This document shows positions 40,161-50,883 of a DNA stretch of 64,000 nt, piece after piece. Positions within the stretch are counted from its first letter, which is position 1; every line of letters begins with the position of its first letter. The notes below the pieces were generated by a model. It had not been told where the DNA came from and ran no database searches. It saw nothing but the letters and a program-made list of their open reading frames with translations. The position numbers were made by a program, and so were the translations under genes. The stretch comes from Providencia sp. PROV188. GTDB lineage: Bacteria > Pseudomonadota > Gammaproteobacteria > Enterobacterales > Enterobacteriaceae. The stretch covers positions 2,356,001 through 2,420,000 of the forward strand of contig NZ_CP097291.1 of NCBI RefSeq assembly GCF_027595165.1. The letters are read 5' to 3'.

Positions 40161-40185
40161 GGGCTTCCATTTGGAAGCCCTCAGA
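40159..40185. repeat. Second copy of the 27-base terminator unit
   Basis: Exact repeat of 39996-40022, 163 bases further on, containing the same GGGCTTCC-ATTT-GGAAGCCC hairpin. It lies just beyond the stop of the minus-strand acetyltransferase gene and may act as its terminator. Confidence 0.8.
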
Positions 40186-40202
40186 ACGAAGTAATATTGA
40201 AA

Positions 40203-40736
40203 TTAATTCACGCTCAACTGCATGGCGCAGCGATCAATGCTTTGAAACCCTGCATTCACTTCGTGTTGCAAGATATCTTGCAATTCGCGCGTCAATTGCG
40301 CCTCTTCCATTATCGAAAAACCAAGGCGCTGATAATACGGCGCATTCCACGGAATATCACGAAATGTGGTTAGTGTAACCTGACCAATCTGTTGGGACTG
40401 AGCGAACTCAATAACCTGCTGAATAAGCCGCTTACCTAAGCCCTGCCCTTGCGCTGACTGCTGAACTGAAAGCTCCACAATATGCAGGCTATCGCTCAAA
40501 TGCTCCGCCATAATAAAGCCAACAGGCTGATCATGATTATCCACAGCGAGCCACTCTAAGCCATTCGCAATACACTCAATATGGTTTTCTTCCGGTTGAA
40601 CTTCACCTTGGGCAATCCAATCAAACTTCGAATGCCCTGCAAAAGTCTGCCCCGCAGACGCTTCTACCTCAGGTAAAAATTGGGCATCTTCATGGGTTGC
40701 TAATCGAATAGAATACATGCGGTCAATAGAGTCCAT
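40203..40736 (-). CDS. GNAT-family N-acetyltransferase
   Basis: 177 residues. GNAT fold with the acetyl-CoA loop in QGQGLGKRLIQQVIEFA near residue 97 and the late motif NAPYYQRLGFSIME near 150. The acceptor is unknown. The ATG lies four bases after the yfcL stop, so it forms the last gene of the yfcA-epmC-yfcL run; E. coli has no such gene here. Confidence 0.88.
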   Translation of the reverse strand: MDSIDRMYSIRLATHEDAQFLPEVEASAGQTFAGHSKFDWIAQGEVQPEENHIECIANGLEWLAVDNHDQPVGFIMAEHLSDSLHIVELSVQQSAQGQGLGKRLIQQVIEFAQSQQIGQVTLTTFRDIPWNAPYYQRLGFSIMEEAQLTRELQDILQHEVNAGFQSIDRCAMQLSVN

Positions 40737-40740
40737 AAAA

Positions 40741-41013
40741 CTAACGCACGGTATCTAACAGTGTTTTCCACATGCCCAGCACCAAAATTTGGTCTGGCGG
40801 GGTCAATTCACCTGCTTTGATGGCGTTTTGGATACTCAGCTCAACGCGCTGATACAGTGCATCAACACTGGTTTCGTTCTCTTCTTCCAGCTCTGCTACA
40901 GCAAGGGTTAAGTGACCACGCAGATAGCCACCAGCAAACAGCTCATCATCGCTGGCGTGTTCAACCATATCATCAATTTTTGTCAGTATGCGTGTTTCAA
41001 AATCCGCAAGCAT
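40741..41013 (-). CDS. yfcL: YfcL family protein
   Basis: 90 residues (E. coli YfcL about 92), acidic and helical, with [20 protein letters not shown] as the conserved core. Function unknown. It stands between epmC and the acetyltransferase with short gaps, matching the E. coli yfcL-yfcM pair. Confidence 0.9.
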   Translation of the reverse strand: MLADFETRILTKIDDMVEHASDDELFAGGYLRGHLTLAVAELEEENETSVDALYQRVELSIQNAIKAGELTPPDQILVLGMWKTLLDTVR

Positions 41014-41043
41014 GCTTAATCCTTACTGTAGTGAGTGATTCTA

Positions 41044-41592
41044 TTAGGCGAAAATATCTTCCGGATAAGGAAACAGTTCCGCGCAAAGTGGGGGTGTATT
41101 GTAAAACGATTGTAACGCATTAATAAAGCGCAGTGGTCTCTCTGGAATACCTTTTTCGAGGTACTCCATCACTTGACCATGCACTTTGCGCATAAAGGCA
41201 ATACGGTCAGGTTCAAAATCCCCTTCCAAGTTGTCACAACTCACATTAAATGGGATACCTGTTGCCACACAGAAAAACCAATCCAATGCTTGAGGTTTGA
41301 TTTCGACCACTTCAAAGTCACACTGAGTTTTTTCATCGCGACCATCTGGGCAGTACCAATAACCGTAATCCACTTGCTGGCGGCGTTTTTCCCCCGCAAT
41401 GCACCAGTGAGAAATTTCATGGAGTGCACTGGTAAAAAAGCCATGTGCAAACACAATTTGGTTGTATGGTGTGGTGTCATCGGCAGGTAAATAGACAGGC
41501 TCGTCGTCCCCTTTTACCAATTTGGTATTGTACTCTTCGCCGAAACACTGTTCGAAAATATCAATAAGTTGCTGATAATGATGTTGGGTCAT
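41044..41592 (-). CDS. epmC: Elongation factor P hydroxylase EpmC
   Basis: 182 residues, matching E. coli EpmC (YfcM). Hydroxylates the modified lysine of elongation factor P after EpmA/EpmB action. FFTSALHEISHWCIAGEKRR provides the conserved HxxxH metal site near residue 60, and VDYGYWYCPDGRDEKTQ follows. The modification enzymes EpmA/B are not in this window. 17 bases after yfcA. Confidence 0.94.
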   Translation of the reverse strand: MTQHHYQQLIDIFEQCFGEEYNTKLVKGDDEPVYLPADDTTPYNQIVFAHGFFTSALHEISHWCIAGEKRRQQVDYGYWYCPDGRDEKTQCDFEVVEIKPQALDWFFCVATGIPFNVSCDNLEGDFEPDRIAFMRKVHGQVMEYLEKGIPERPLRFINALQSFYNTPPLCAELFPYPEDIFA

Positions 41593-41609
41593 GGAACGCT
41601 TAAATCATC

Positions 41610-42413
41610 TTAAAATAATGTGAGAAACCAAGCTTTAATATCGTCACCGTGGCTGTCATTTAACAGCTTAATACTCATTAAGAGTGAAATCACGACGATC
41701 ATCGGCCTGATAAGTTTTTGTCCTTTGGTTAACACTAAGCGAGCGCCAAGTCTCGCACCAACCATTTGGCCGGCAAGCATAACAAAACCGAGCACCCAAA
41801 GAACATGACCTCCGATAATAAAAAAGATCAAAGATCCGAAATTGGAGGCGAAATTTAACAATTTAGCATGGGCGGTAGCTTTGGCGAGGTTATACCCTAA
41901 TAGTAGGACATAAGCGAGCGCTAAAAATGAGCCAGTTCCTGGACCAAATGCCCCATCATAAAAGCCGATACTCATCCCCGCAGCAACCCCAAAGATTGGC
42001 ATGCTGACGCGCTGAGGTCTATCTTGCACACCCAAAGAGGGTGTGAGTAAGAAATAGAGACCGACACAGATGACCATTACTGGCAACAGCTGTTTCAAAA
42101 ATGCGGTATCGATGGATTGAATTAAAATTGCCCCGAGCATTGCCCCTATTATGGTCATGACCACCGGGAAAATTTGCTCTCGCAAATTAATGGCTTTACG
42201 TCTTGCAAAATAGAGTGTGGCAGAGAATGAACCGCCAATGGCTTGTAATTTATTGGTCGCCAAGGTTTCGACAGGGGTGATCCCCACAGAAAGCAGCGCA
42301 GGAATCGTCAGTAAACCACCGCCCCCAGCGATAGAGTCAATAAAACCAGCAAGTAGAGCGACAAAAAACAGCAGAGCGTAAACTTCAGGCGCAACGGCGG
42401 TAAGCCAATCCAT
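41610..42413 (-). CDS. yfcA: TSUP-family transporter YfcA
   Basis: 267 residues with about eight membrane segments; TauE/SafE family. GFIDSIAGGGGLLTIPALL near residue 25 and YDGAFGPGTGSFLALAY near 155 are the duplicated family motifs. Likely exports sulfonate- or sulfur-containing or other organic anions; substrate unknown. First gene of the yfcA-epmC-yfcL-acetyltransferase run. Confidence 0.92.
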   Translation of the reverse strand: MDWLTAVAPEVYALLFFVALLAGFIDSIAGGGGLLTIPALLSVGITPVETLATNKLQAIGGSFSATLYFARRKAINLREQIFPVVMTIIGAMLGAILIQSIDTAFLKQLLPVMVICVGLYFLLTPSLGVQDRPQRVSMPIFGVAAGMSIGFYDGAFGPGTGSFLALAYVLLLGYNLAKATAHAKLLNFASNFGSLIFFIIGGHVLWVLGFVMLAGQMVGARLGARLVLTKGQKLIRPMIVVISLLMSIKLLNDSHGDDIKAWFLTLF

Positions 42414-42539
42414 TTCACATTCCAGATAAGTAAACTATCACGATGCAGATTTGTTATTTATTGATTATCTTATTGAAAGTTAAGCAATATCACAGCCCGG
42501 ATGGATTATAATCGAGGTTTCATCCTAACCTTTAACTCA

Positions 42540-42574
42540 CAGTGGATACCCTTGCCAAGCAAGAATATCCACTG
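42540..42574. repeat. Inverted repeat after aroC
   Basis: CAGTGGATA (42540-42548) and TATCCACTG (42566-42574) pair perfectly around a loop that itself holds CTTG/CAAG. No T-run on the aroC (minus) side, so a processing or weak termination signal. Confidence 0.5.
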
Positions 42575-42589
42575 AAAAACGTCAATGAC

Positions 42590-43678
42590 TTATTCGAATG
42601 GCGCCACTGCTGGCACAACATCCGCACATTGCCCACGGTGACGCAAAAAGTGATCCATCAGCACAATCGCCATCATGGCTTCCGCGATAGGTACCGCGCG
42701 AATGCCTACACAAGGGTCATGGCGACCTTTGGTGATCATCTCAACTTCTTCACCATCACGGTTCAAGGTTTTTCCTGAAACAGTAATGCTAGAGGTCGGT
42801 TTCATCGCGATATGGGCAATAATCGGCTGGCTGCTGCTAATGCCCCCTAAAATCCCACCAGCATGGTTAGATGTAAAACCATGGCGGGTGATTTCATCGC
42901 GGTTTTCACTGCCTTTTAAGCTCACCACTCCAAAACCATCGCCAATTTCTACGCCTTTTACTGCATTAATGCTCATCAGTGCATGAGCGATATCAGCATC
43001 TAAGCGGTCAAAAACTGGCTCGCCTAAACCCGCGGGAACGTTCTCAGCCACAACGGTGACTTTCGCACCAATGGAATCACCCTCTTTTTTCAAGCCACGT
43101 AACAGCTCATCAAGGGCATCCAATTTGCTTGGATCAGGGCAGAAGAATGGGTTTTCTTCGACAATCGACCAATCTTTAATTTCACACTCTACGCTGCCCA
43201 TTTGGGTCAGACATGCACGAATTTGAATGCCAAATTTTTCTTGCAAGAATTTCTTGGCAATCGCCCCCGCAGCAACACGCATCGCGGTTTCACGGGCGGA
43301 TGAACGACCGCCACCGCGATAATCGCGCAGACCATATTTCTGTTCATATGTGTAATCGGCGTGCCCTGGACGGAACACGTCTTTAATCGCACCATAATCT
43401 TGGGAACGTTGATCGGTATTTTCAATTAATAAACCGATACTGGTGCCTGTCGTCACACCGTTAAAAACCCCCGATAGGATTTTCACTTGGTCAGGTTCAC
43501 GGCGCGCAGTGGTATAGCGCGATGTGCCTGGACGACGGCGGTCTAAGTCGATTTGTAAATCTGCTTCTGTCAGCGCTAATCCCGGCGGAACACCGTCAAC
43601 GATGCAGCCTAATGCTAGCCCGTGTGACTCTCCAAAAGTGGTCACACGAAACAGTTGCCCAATTGAATTTCCAGCCAT
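42590..43678 (-). CDS. aroC: Chorismate synthase
   Basis: 362 residues (E. coli 361). Last step of the shikimate pathway, EPSP to chorismate, with reduced [17 protein letters not shown] near residue 14 carries a catalytic His, [17 protein letters not shown] and [19 protein letters not shown] are family signatures. ATG at 43678. In E. coli mepA lies between yfcA and aroC; here it is absent. prmB lies just upstream. Confidence 0.98.
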   Translation of the reverse strand: MAGNSIGQLFRVTTFGESHGLALGCIVDGVPPGLALTEADLQIDLDRRRPGTSRYTTARREPDQVKILSGVFNGVTTGTSIGLLIENTDQRSQDYGAIKDVFRPGHADYTYEQKYGLRDYRGGGRSSARETAMRVAAGAIAKKFLQEKFGIQIRACLTQMGSVECEIKDWSIVEENPFFCPDPSKLDALDELLRGLKKEGDSIGAKVTVVAENVPAGLGEPVFDRLDADIAHALMSINAVKGVEIGDGFGVVSLKGSENRDEITRHGFTSNHAGGILGGISSSQPIIAHIAMKPTSSITVSGKTLNRDGEEVEMITKGRHDPCVGIRAVPIAEAMMAIVLMDHFLRHRGQCADVVPAVAPFE

Positions 43679-43794
43679 TCCCTGTTTCCTATTTGCTTGC
43701 GATTCTTATACTTGTTAAGAAATATGATGTTATGCGTAACTATTATGTTTTATTTGATTATGCCGAGTAACGCAACTCTTTATTAATTAATATA

Positions 43795-44727
43795 TTAATC
43801 AATATAAAGAGCAAAGTGCTCGTGATGTTCCACCAACTGTTCACGGGTTAACATAAACACGCCGTCACCACCAAATTCGAAATCTAACCAGATAAATGGA
43901 ATATCTGGATATTGGTCAATCAGATGCACCATGCTGTTACCCACTTCGCACACCAAAATCCCCTCTTCAGTTAAGAAGCGCGGAGCATTAGCGAGAATGC
44001 GGCGAACCAGTTTCAGACCATCGCTACCAGCCGCCAACGCCAGTTCAGGCTCGACACGGAACTCTTGTGGCAGATCGTCCATATCCTCGGCATCCACATA
44101 CGGCGGATTGGTGACAATCAGGTCATATTTAACGTCTGGCATATCTCTGAATAAATCAGAACGAATTGGGATCACACGGTGCTCTAAACCATGATTCGCA
44201 ATGTTTTGCTCAGTCACAGCCAAGACATCCGTAGAGATATCCACGGCATCCACTTCAGCTTCAGGGAATTCATGGGCGCAGGCAATCGCAATGCAGCCAC
44301 TTCCCGTACACAGGTCAAGGATGGTTTGTGGTTCATCAGATAATAAACCCACAAAATGGTTGTTAATCAGCTCACCAATTGGCGAACGCGGGATCAGCAC
44401 TCGCTCATCCACATAGAATTCATGTCCACAGAACCACGAACTGTTAGTCAGATAGGCAACTGGAATACGGTCATTGATACGGCGTAATACGCGCTCAATA
44501 ATGCGGTGACGCTCCGTTGGAGTCAGGCGCGAAGTTAGTAGCTCATCCGGTAAGTCCAGCGGTAAATACAGGCTTGGCAAAACTAACTGTAAAGCTTCAT
44601 CCCATGGGTTATCGGTACCGTGACCATAATAGATATTGGCAGCATTAAAGCGGCTCATGGTCCAACGTAAAATGTCTTGAATGGTATGAAGTTCTGCGAC
44701 GGCTTCATCAACGAAGATCTTTTCCAA
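43795..44727 (-). CDS. prmB: Ribosomal protein uL3 glutamine methyltransferase PrmB
   Basis: 310 residues, the E. coli length. Methylates the glutamine of ribosomal protein L3. SAM-binding [14 protein letters not shown] near residue 135 and the catalytic NPPY in [14 protein letters not shown] near 207 are present. ATG at 44727 after AAGAAGGGA. In E. coli smrB follows on the other side; here the histidine island intervenes. Confidence 0.95.
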   Translation of the reverse strand: MEKIFVDEAVAELHTIQDILRWTMSRFNAANIYYGHGTDNPWDEALQLVLPSLYLPLDLPDELLTSRLTPTERHRIIERVLRRINDRIPVAYLTNSSWFCGHEFYVDERVLIPRSPIGELINNHFVGLLSDEPQTILDLCTGSGCIAIACAHEFPEAEVDAVDISTDVLAVTEQNIANHGLEHRVIPIRSDLFRDMPDVKYDLIVTNPPYVDAEDMDDLPQEFRVEPELALAAGSDGLKLVRRILANAPRFLTEEGILVCEVGNSMVHLIDQYPDIPFIWLDFEFGGDGVFMLTREQLVEHHEHFALYID

Positions 44728-44920
44728 GAAGGGATTCTCCTGCCTGTGGATTAAAAGGGAAAATTTGAATGGCTAAAGTTTGCCACGAAGTGAAAGACAA
44801 ATCAGCAGATTAATGTAAGAAAATACGCAGATAAGCACTTGTTTGCGCATTTTGGCGCTAAAAATAACCGCGCCCCGGATTTTCATCAAGGGCACAGTGT
44901 TTATCATGATATTAAAAACG

Positions 44921-46309
44921 TTACGCTAATTCTTCGACTTCTTTCTCGGTTTCTTCCGGTTTTTTCACCCATACCGCGTAAGCAATAGTGAGTAACAACA
45001 ACCAACAGATCCCCACATACAGCGCAATTCGAGTACTTTCAAAATAACCTAATACGCCGAAAATAAACACCATAAAGGCAATTGCAAGGATAGGCGCAAC
45101 TGGCCACATCGGTACTGGGAATTTCAATTGCTGAACTTGCTCTGGCGTCATCTTACGGCGCATCGCAAATTGTGCCAGTAAAATCATGAACCAGACCCAA
45201 ATCGTGGCAAACGTGGCAATCGAAGCGATCACTAAGAACACATCTTCAGGGATCAGATAGTTCAGTACCACACCAATAAACAGTACCAGCACCATGACTA
45301 ACACCGTCATCCATGGCACCCCATTTTTGGTTAACTTAGTGAATGATTTAGGCGCCTGCCCTTCATGAGCCATGCCGTACATCATGCGACCGGCACCAAA
45401 AATATCACTATTAATTGCCGAGATGGCGGCGGTGATCACCACCACGTTCAAGATATTCGCCGCAGCTGAAATGCCTAAACTATCAAAAATCTGCACAAAC
45501 GGGCTGCCATTTTGGCCAATTTGATTCCATGGGTAGATGCACATCAGTACAAACAACGTTAATACGTAGAACAGTAAGATACGTACAGGCACCGCATTAA
45601 TGGCTTTAGGAATAGTCACTTCTGGGTTTTTGGCTTCGCTCGCCGTGATCCCGATGACTTCAATTCCCCCAAAGGCGAACATGACCACGGCAAATGAGGC
45701 GATGACCCCGCCTATGCCATTTGGCATAAACCCACCATGGTCAAATAGGTTTGATACCCCAACCGCATGTTCAGAGGCTTGACCGAAGCCAAACATCATA
45801 ATGGCAGCGCCACCGACGATCATCGCGACAATCGCCCCCACTTTCACTATCGACAACCAAAATTCCATTTCGCCGAATGTTTTGACGTGGCACAGGTTAA
45901 TGGCACCGATAAAACAGATAATACTGAGCACCCAAATCCACTGAGCCACATCAGGGAACCATAATTTCATATAGACCCCAAATGCCGTCACGTCAGCCAA
46001 GCAGACAATGAGCATTTCAAAAACATACGTCCAACCTGTGAAAAAGCCCGCTCGCGGACCTAAATAGTGGCTAGCATATTGGGAGAATGATCCTGCCAAT
46101 GGGCTACGAACCGCCATTTCACCAAGAGCACGCATCACCATAAAAACAGCGGCGCCCCCAATAATATAAGCCAGTAAAACGGCCGGACCGGCAGTTTCAA
46201 TGGCTTTGGCTGAACCATAAAATAACCCCGTTCCTATTGCTGAACCGAGGGCCATAAATCGGATGTGGCGCGCAGAAAGCCCACGCGCAAGTTGTGATGT
46301 GCTTTGCAT
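44921..46309 (-). CDS. Amino-acid permease, probable histidine permease (ProY/HutT type)
   Basis: 462 residues, twelve membrane segments, AAT/APC family. The N-terminal [21 protein letters not shown] is the family signature, and the sequence is close to E. coli ProY. Placed 115 bases downstream of hutH on the same strand, so it most likely imports histidine (HutT), but ProY-like proline transport cannot be excluded. A hairpin stands between it and hutH. Confidence 0.88.
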   Translation of the reverse strand: MQSTSQLARGLSARHIRFMALGSAIGTGLFYGSAKAIETAGPAVLLAYIIGGAAVFMVMRALGEMAVRSPLAGSFSQYASHYLGPRAGFFTGWTYVFEMLIVCLADVTAFGVYMKLWFPDVAQWIWVLSIICFIGAINLCHVKTFGEMEFWLSIVKVGAIVAMIVGGAAIMMFGFGQASEHAVGVSNLFDHGGFMPNGIGGVIASFAVVMFAFGGIEVIGITASEAKNPEVTIPKAINAVPVRILLFYVLTLFVLMCIYPWNQIGQNGSPFVQIFDSLGISAAANILNVVVITAAISAINSDIFGAGRMMYGMAHEGQAPKSFTKLTKNGVPWMTVLVMVLVLFIGVVLNYLIPEDVFLVIASIATFATIWVWFMILLAQFAMRRKMTPEQVQQLKFPVPMWPVAPILAIAFMVFIFGVLGYFESTRIALYVGICWLLLLTIAYAVWVKKPEETEKEVEELA

Positions 46310-46352
46310 GTTGTGTCCTTCGTATTTTTATCAGTCGTTTCGAAGAGAATTC

Positions 46353-46375
46353 GCAGCCGATACATAGTCGGCTGC
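46353..46375 (-). repeat. Hairpin between hutH and the permease gene
   Basis: GCAGCCGA and TCGGCTGC form a perfect 8-bp stem with a seven-base loop and no T-run; probably a processing or stabilising element that separates hutUH expression from the permease. Confidence 0.55.
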
Positions 46376-46424
46376 TTCTAAAACACTTACTTATAGGAAC
46401 TATCGGTATATGAACGACAAGTTT

Positions 46425-47957
46425 TTATGAATGAAAAACCGAGTTTGCTGCAAACAACGTGGCAAGTTTATGTTGATCAATAAGCGAGATAGCCGCCTCG
46501 ATATCCGGTGCGAAATAACGGTCTTTATCGTAATACGCGACTTTATCACGCAGGGTTTTACGGGCTTTTTCCAGTTTTTCGCTCGATTTCAAACCGTCGC
46601 GGAAATCCATTCCCTGACACGCAGATAACCATTCAATGGCTAAAATGCCTGTCACGTTTTTCGCCATTTCCCATAAACGGCGACCTGCTGCTGGTGCCAT
46701 GGAAACGTGGTCTTCTTGGTTAGCAGATGTTGGTAAACTATCCACGCTAGATGGATGCGCTAATGCTTTGTTTTCACTGGCTAATGCTGCTGCCGTCACC
46801 TGTGCAATCATAAAGCCGGAGTTCACACCACCATTGTTAACTAAGAATGGCGGTAATTGGGACATGTGCGTGTCCATCAACATCGCAATGCGTCGCTCTG
46901 ATAATGCACCTATTTCGGCTAATGCCAGCGCGATATTGTCCGACGCCATAGCAACTGGCTCCGCATGGAAGTTACCACCAGAAATAATGTCGCCATTATC
47001 GGTAAACACCAGCGGGTTATCGGATACCGCATTAGATTCAATTAAAATAACTTCTGCCGCTTGACGGATTTGCGTTAAACACGCGCCCATCACTTGAGGC
47101 TGACAGCGTAATGAATACGGGTCTTGGACTTTAGAACAATTTGCGTGAGATTGGGACAGTTCGCTGGTTGGCGATAACACATCGCGGAACAGCGCAGCCA
47201 CATCGATTTGACCTTTTTGACCACGAACTTCTTGGACTCGCGCATCAAATGGCTTGCGAGAGCCTAATGTCGCTTCTACGCTTAACGCCCCACACACAAT
47301 GCCGGATAACAGCAGATTTTCCGCCGCAAACAAGCCTTTTAACGCAAACGCGGTTGAGGTTTGAGTGCCGTTCAGGAGTGCCAAACCTTCTTTAGCTTCC
47401 AGAGTTAATGGTTTCAAGCCCGCTTTTTCTAACGCTTTTTTCGCAGGTAGCCATTGACCTTCAAAGCGCGCCTGCCCTTCGCCAATCAGAATTAAGCTCA
47501 TATGTGCTAGCGGCGCTAAATCACCCGATGCGCCCACTGACCCTTTTGCAGGAATATACGGGTAGACTTGTGCGTTAACCAGTGCAATCAGCGCTTCAAT
47601 CACTTCTAAGCGAATGCCTGAGAAACCACGCGCAAGGCTGTTTATCTTTAATACCATAATCAAGCGAACCAGATCATCGTCCAGTGGTTCACCAACGCCA
47701 GCCGCATGAGACATCACAATAGAGCGCTGTAAAGATTGCAAATCTTTGCTGGCAATACGGGTGTTAGCAAGTAAACCAAACCCAGTATTGATGCCATACG
47801 CGGTTTTATCTTCCGCAATAATTTGATTTACGGTCGCAACGCTTTTGGCAATGACGCTGTGGGCATGTTTATCTAACGCAACAGTCACTGGTTTTTGGAA
47901 AACAACGCGTAATTCGTCGAGTGTCATTTTCCCTGGATGGATAGTTAATTTAGTCAT
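46425..47957 (-). CDS. hutH: Histidine ammonia-lyase
   Basis: 510 residues from the ATG at 47957 ([16 protein letters not shown]), with AAGGAG eight bases upstream; three earlier in-frame codons start with GTG and are unlikely. Converts histidine to urocanate. The Ala-Ser-Gly triad that forms the MIO cofactor is in [15 protein letters not shown] near residue 142. Twelve bases after hutU in one operon. Confidence 0.97.
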   Translation of the reverse strand: MTKLTIHPGKMTLDELRVVFQKPVTVALDKHAHSVIAKSVATVNQIIAEDKTAYGINTGFGLLANTRIASKDLQSLQRSIVMSHAAGVGEPLDDDLVRLIMVLKINSLARGFSGIRLEVIEALIALVNAQVYPYIPAKGSVGASGDLAPLAHMSLILIGEGQARFEGQWLPAKKALEKAGLKPLTLEAKEGLALLNGTQTSTAFALKGLFAAENLLLSGIVCGALSVEATLGSRKPFDARVQEVRGQKGQIDVAALFRDVLSPTSELSQSHANCSKVQDPYSLRCQPQVMGACLTQIRQAAEVILIESNAVSDNPLVFTDNGDIISGGNFHAEPVAMASDNIALALAEIGALSERRIAMLMDTHMSQLPPFLVNNGGVNSGFMIAQVTAAALASENKALAHPSSVDSLPTSANQEDHVSMAPAAGRRLWEMAKNVTGILAIEWLSACQGMDFRDGLKSSEKLEKARKTLRDKVAYYDKDRYFAPDIEAAISLIDQHKLATLFAANSVFHS

Positions 47958-47969
47958 CAATGGCACTCC

Positions 47970-49649
47970 TTAACGTGTTTTTAGCATAGGTAGGTTTAAG
48001 TTTTTCTCTTTAGCGCATTCGATAGCGATGTCATAGCCCGCATCCGCGTGGCGCATCACCCCTGTCGCTGGGTCATTGTGCAGTACGCGAGCAATACGCT
48101 CCGCCGCTGCATCTGTACCATCGCAGACAATCACTACGCCAGAATGTTGAGAGAAGCCCATTCCAACACCGCCACCATGGTGTAATGACACCCATGTCGC
48201 GCCGCTCGCCGTATTTAATAGCGCGTTCAGTAACGGCCAATCCGACACCGCATCCGAGCCATCTTTCATCGCTTCAGTTTCACGGTTTGGACTCGCTACT
48301 GAGCCTGAATCTAAATGGTCACGACCAATAACAATCGGTGCAGAGACCTCGCCACTTCTGACCATTTCATTGAACGCTAAACCTAACTTGGCACGATCCC
48401 CCAAACCAACCCAGCAAATACGTGCTGGTAAGCCTTGGAAACTAATACGCTCACGCGCCATGTCCAGCCAACGATGCAGATGTTTATCATCTGGCAGTAA
48501 TTCTTTCACTTTAGCATCTGTTTTATAGATATCTTCAGGATCCCCTGATAACGCCACCCAACGGAATGGACCAACACCGCGGCAAAATAGTGGGCGAATA
48601 TAGGCTGGAACAAATCCAGGGAAATCAAATGCATGTTCAACACCCATTTCCAACGCCATTTGACGAATATTGTTACCGTAATCGAATGTTGGAATACCTT
48701 GGGCTTGGAAAGCCAACATCGCTTTCACATGTTCCGCCATGGATTTTTTCGCCGCCAACGCAGTACCTTGTGGGTCTTTCACGCTCTTTTCGCGATACTC
48801 ATCCCAGCTCATACCAATCGGCAGATAGCCATTGAGCGGGTCATGAGCACTGGTTTGGTCGGTAACCATGTCTGGCTTAATGCCACGACGAACCATTTCA
48901 GGTAAAACTTCAGCCGCGTTAGCACACAGTGCGATAGAAACAGCTTTGCCTTCTGATGTGTACTTTTTGATGCGCGCTAATGCGTCATCCAGATCAGTGG
49001 CTTGTTCATCCACATAACGGGTTCTTAAACGGAAATCGATACGGCTTTGCTGGCACTCAATATTTAATGAGCAAGCTCCTGCTAATGTAGCCGCTAATGG
49101 CTGTGCGCCACCCATTCCACCTAGACCTGCTGTTAATACCCAACGCCCTGTAAGATCGCCATTGTAATGTTGGCGCCCCGCTTCAACGAAGGTTTCATAG
49201 GTACCTTGCACAATCCCTTGGCTACCAATATAAATCCAGCTTCCAGCGGTCATTTGACCATACATGGCTAAGCCTTTTGCATCCAACTCGTTGAAATGCT
49301 CCCAATTCGCCCAATGCGGTACAAGGTTAGAGTTAGCGATTAATACACGGGGGGCATTTTCGTGGGTTTTGAATACACCGACAGGTTTCCCTGATTGCAC
49401 CAGCAGGGTTTCGTCGCTATCTAGCTGTTTCAGGGATTCAATAATTTGGTCATAGCATTGCCAGTTACGGGCTGCACGGCCAATCCCACCATAAACCACA
49501 AGCTCATGGGGATTTTCTGCCACGTCAGGATCGAGGTTGTTCATCAACATGCGCAGTGGCGCTTCTGTCAGCCAACTTTTAGCTGTTAAGGTCGTTCCAC
49601 GAGGTGCTCGAATTTCAATATTACGATATTTGTTATTTAACTTTGTCAC
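47970..49649 (-). CDS. hutU: Urocanate hydratase
   Basis: 559 residues from the GTG at 49649 (then [17 protein letters not shown]), with GAGG eight bases upstream. An open extension of 31 residues upstream crosses the operator and is not real. Converts urocanate to imidazolone propionate using tightly bound [23 protein letters not shown] is the NAD-binding motif near residue 180, and the conserved Cys of [17 protein letters not shown] lies near 410. Heads hutUH under a HutC-like operator. Confidence 0.97.
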   Translation of the reverse strand: MTKLNNKYRNIEIRAPRGTTLTAKSWLTEAPLRMLMNNLDPDVAENPHELVVYGGIGRAARNWQCYDQIIESLKQLDSDETLLVQSGKPVGVFKTHENAPRVLIANSNLVPHWANWEHFNELDAKGLAMYGQMTAGSWIYIGSQGIVQGTYETFVEAGRQHYNGDLTGRWVLTAGLGGMGGAQPLAATLAGACSLNIECQQSRIDFRLRTRYVDEQATDLDDALARIKKYTSEGKAVSIALCANAAEVLPEMVRRGIKPDMVTDQTSAHDPLNGYLPIGMSWDEYREKSVKDPQGTALAAKKSMAEHVKAMLAFQAQGIPTFDYGNNIRQMALEMGVEHAFDFPGFVPAYIRPLFCRGVGPFRWVALSGDPEDIYKTDAKVKELLPDDKHLHRWLDMARERISFQGLPARICWVGLGDRAKLGLAFNEMVRSGEVSAPIVIGRDHLDSGSVASPNRETEAMKDGSDAVSDWPLLNALLNTASGATWVSLHHGGGVGMGFSQHSGVVIVCDGTDAAAERIARVLHNDPATGVMRHADAGYDIAIECAKEKNLNLPMLKTR

Positions 49650-49705
49650 GAATATACCCTCACTTAGATGCGTGTTTGACTTATTGCGTCTCCTTATAGA
49701 TATAG

Positions 49706-49721
49706 TTGTATATACATGTAC
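49706..49721. promoter_or_regulatory. HutC-like operator upstream of hutUH
   Basis: TTGTATATACATGTAC with core TGTATATACA (49707-49716), about 60 bases before the hutU GTG. The same palindrome stands before hutI at 52191-52200. Confidence 0.7.
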
Positions 49722-49960
49722 GATCAATTTATTTTTTAACAATTGTGATGACTAAAACAGACTCTAACGAAAAATATTATTCATTAAAAACAATGAAATA
49801 AAAAAACACCCTTTGATTTTACTGATGTTTTTTTATTCTAAATCTGCCTACCAGATCACATTTAGTTCACAGTTATTTTACATTTATCTTAGGGATGATA
49901 GGGGTCAGCACAGCCATAATGGCTGCGCTCATGCCGACGGAATGGTCTTATTTCATACCA

Positions 49961-50692
49961 CTAGGAAGAAAAACTGCCTTTCAGTTTATATCGATGACCG
50001 GGAAACAATAACTTCGTACTGGTCACGATATGGCTTTGTGACCATGTTCGGCGGGTAATTTGCAGGCAGGATGCGCCCACATGCACTTGCAAAAGTCGAG
50101 CACTGCGGTCATCCGCCTCTACCGCTTCAACAATATGCTCACCCTGAGTCAACGGCGCAACACGGGATAAATAATCGTGGGGAGTGATGGTCAGAAAGTC
50201 TTGTTCCAGATAATCCGGTGCTGCCAGCGCATTCACAAAACGATCTTCAATTTGCACAGGAATATCATTCTCCAAATGGACAATCACGGAATGATAAACC
50301 GGCGTTTCTGGGGAAATATTTAACTCTTTTGCCAGTGTGACTGATGCACTGACTTTCTCTAACTTATTAATTTTGCAGCTGTATTGATGATTTCTGGCGA
50401 GGATCTCATCTTCAATGCTGTGGATTTCAAACAAAGCGGATTGCCCTTTAGGTTCGGCAACAAAGGTGCCAACCCCTTGAAGACGCACCAATAACCCTTC
50501 AGCGGTAAGCTCCCGTAAGGCTCGGTTTGCCGTCATTCGGCTACAATCAAACTGCACAACTAACTCGGCTTCTGAAGGCACACGGTCGTTGGCTTGCCAC
50601 TCTCCTGCTTGTATTTTTTCAATAATTGACTGCTTAACTTGCAAATACAATGGAACAGGAGTTTTCAGCTTCGGTTTTTTTTCGGCTGTCAC
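49961..50692 (-). CDS. hutC: Histidine utilisation repressor HutC (GntR family)
   Basis: 243 residues from the GTG at 50692, behind GGAAAT; a TTG four codons earlier is also open. N-terminal GntR winged helix (VPLYLQVKQSIIEKIQAGEW; SEAELVVQFDCSRMTANRAL) and C-terminal UTRA ligand domain (about 95-240) that binds urocanate. Represses hut genes by binding TGTATATACA-like sites. It lies between hutI and hutU, with intergenic gaps of about 190-310 bases, so it probably has its own promoter. Confidence 0.94.
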   Translation of the reverse strand: MTAEKKPKLKTPVPLYLQVKQSIIEKIQAGEWQANDRVPSEAELVVQFDCSRMTANRALRELTAEGLLVRLQGVGTFVAEPKGQSALFEIHSIEDEILARNHQYSCKINKLEKVSASVTLAKELNISPETPVYHSVIVHLENDIPVQIEDRFVNALAAPDYLEQDFLTITPHDYLSRVAPLTQGEHIVEAVEADDRSARLLQVHVGASCLQITRRTWSQSHIVTSTKLLFPGHRYKLKGSFSS

Positions 50693-50883
50693 GTTTATTT
50701 CCAAATAAGTAATGTGTGTGAGTCGTCAACATTGAAAATCAATCAAAATAATTACTGCCTATAGTGGAGGTGATATTCCTAGGCAGCAATCAGAACTTTA
50801 TGAATACATCAGAATTTTATGAGCAAATAATATTATAACCTGAAAAACAGAAACGCTTTTTCTATTTTAACTAAAATAAACCA

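Noticed and set aside
40008..40373. Plus-strand frame of 121 codons after mnmC
   Set aside because: It starts inside the mnmC terminator with a non-ATG codon, runs through several hairpins and overlaps the acetyltransferase gene on the other strand.
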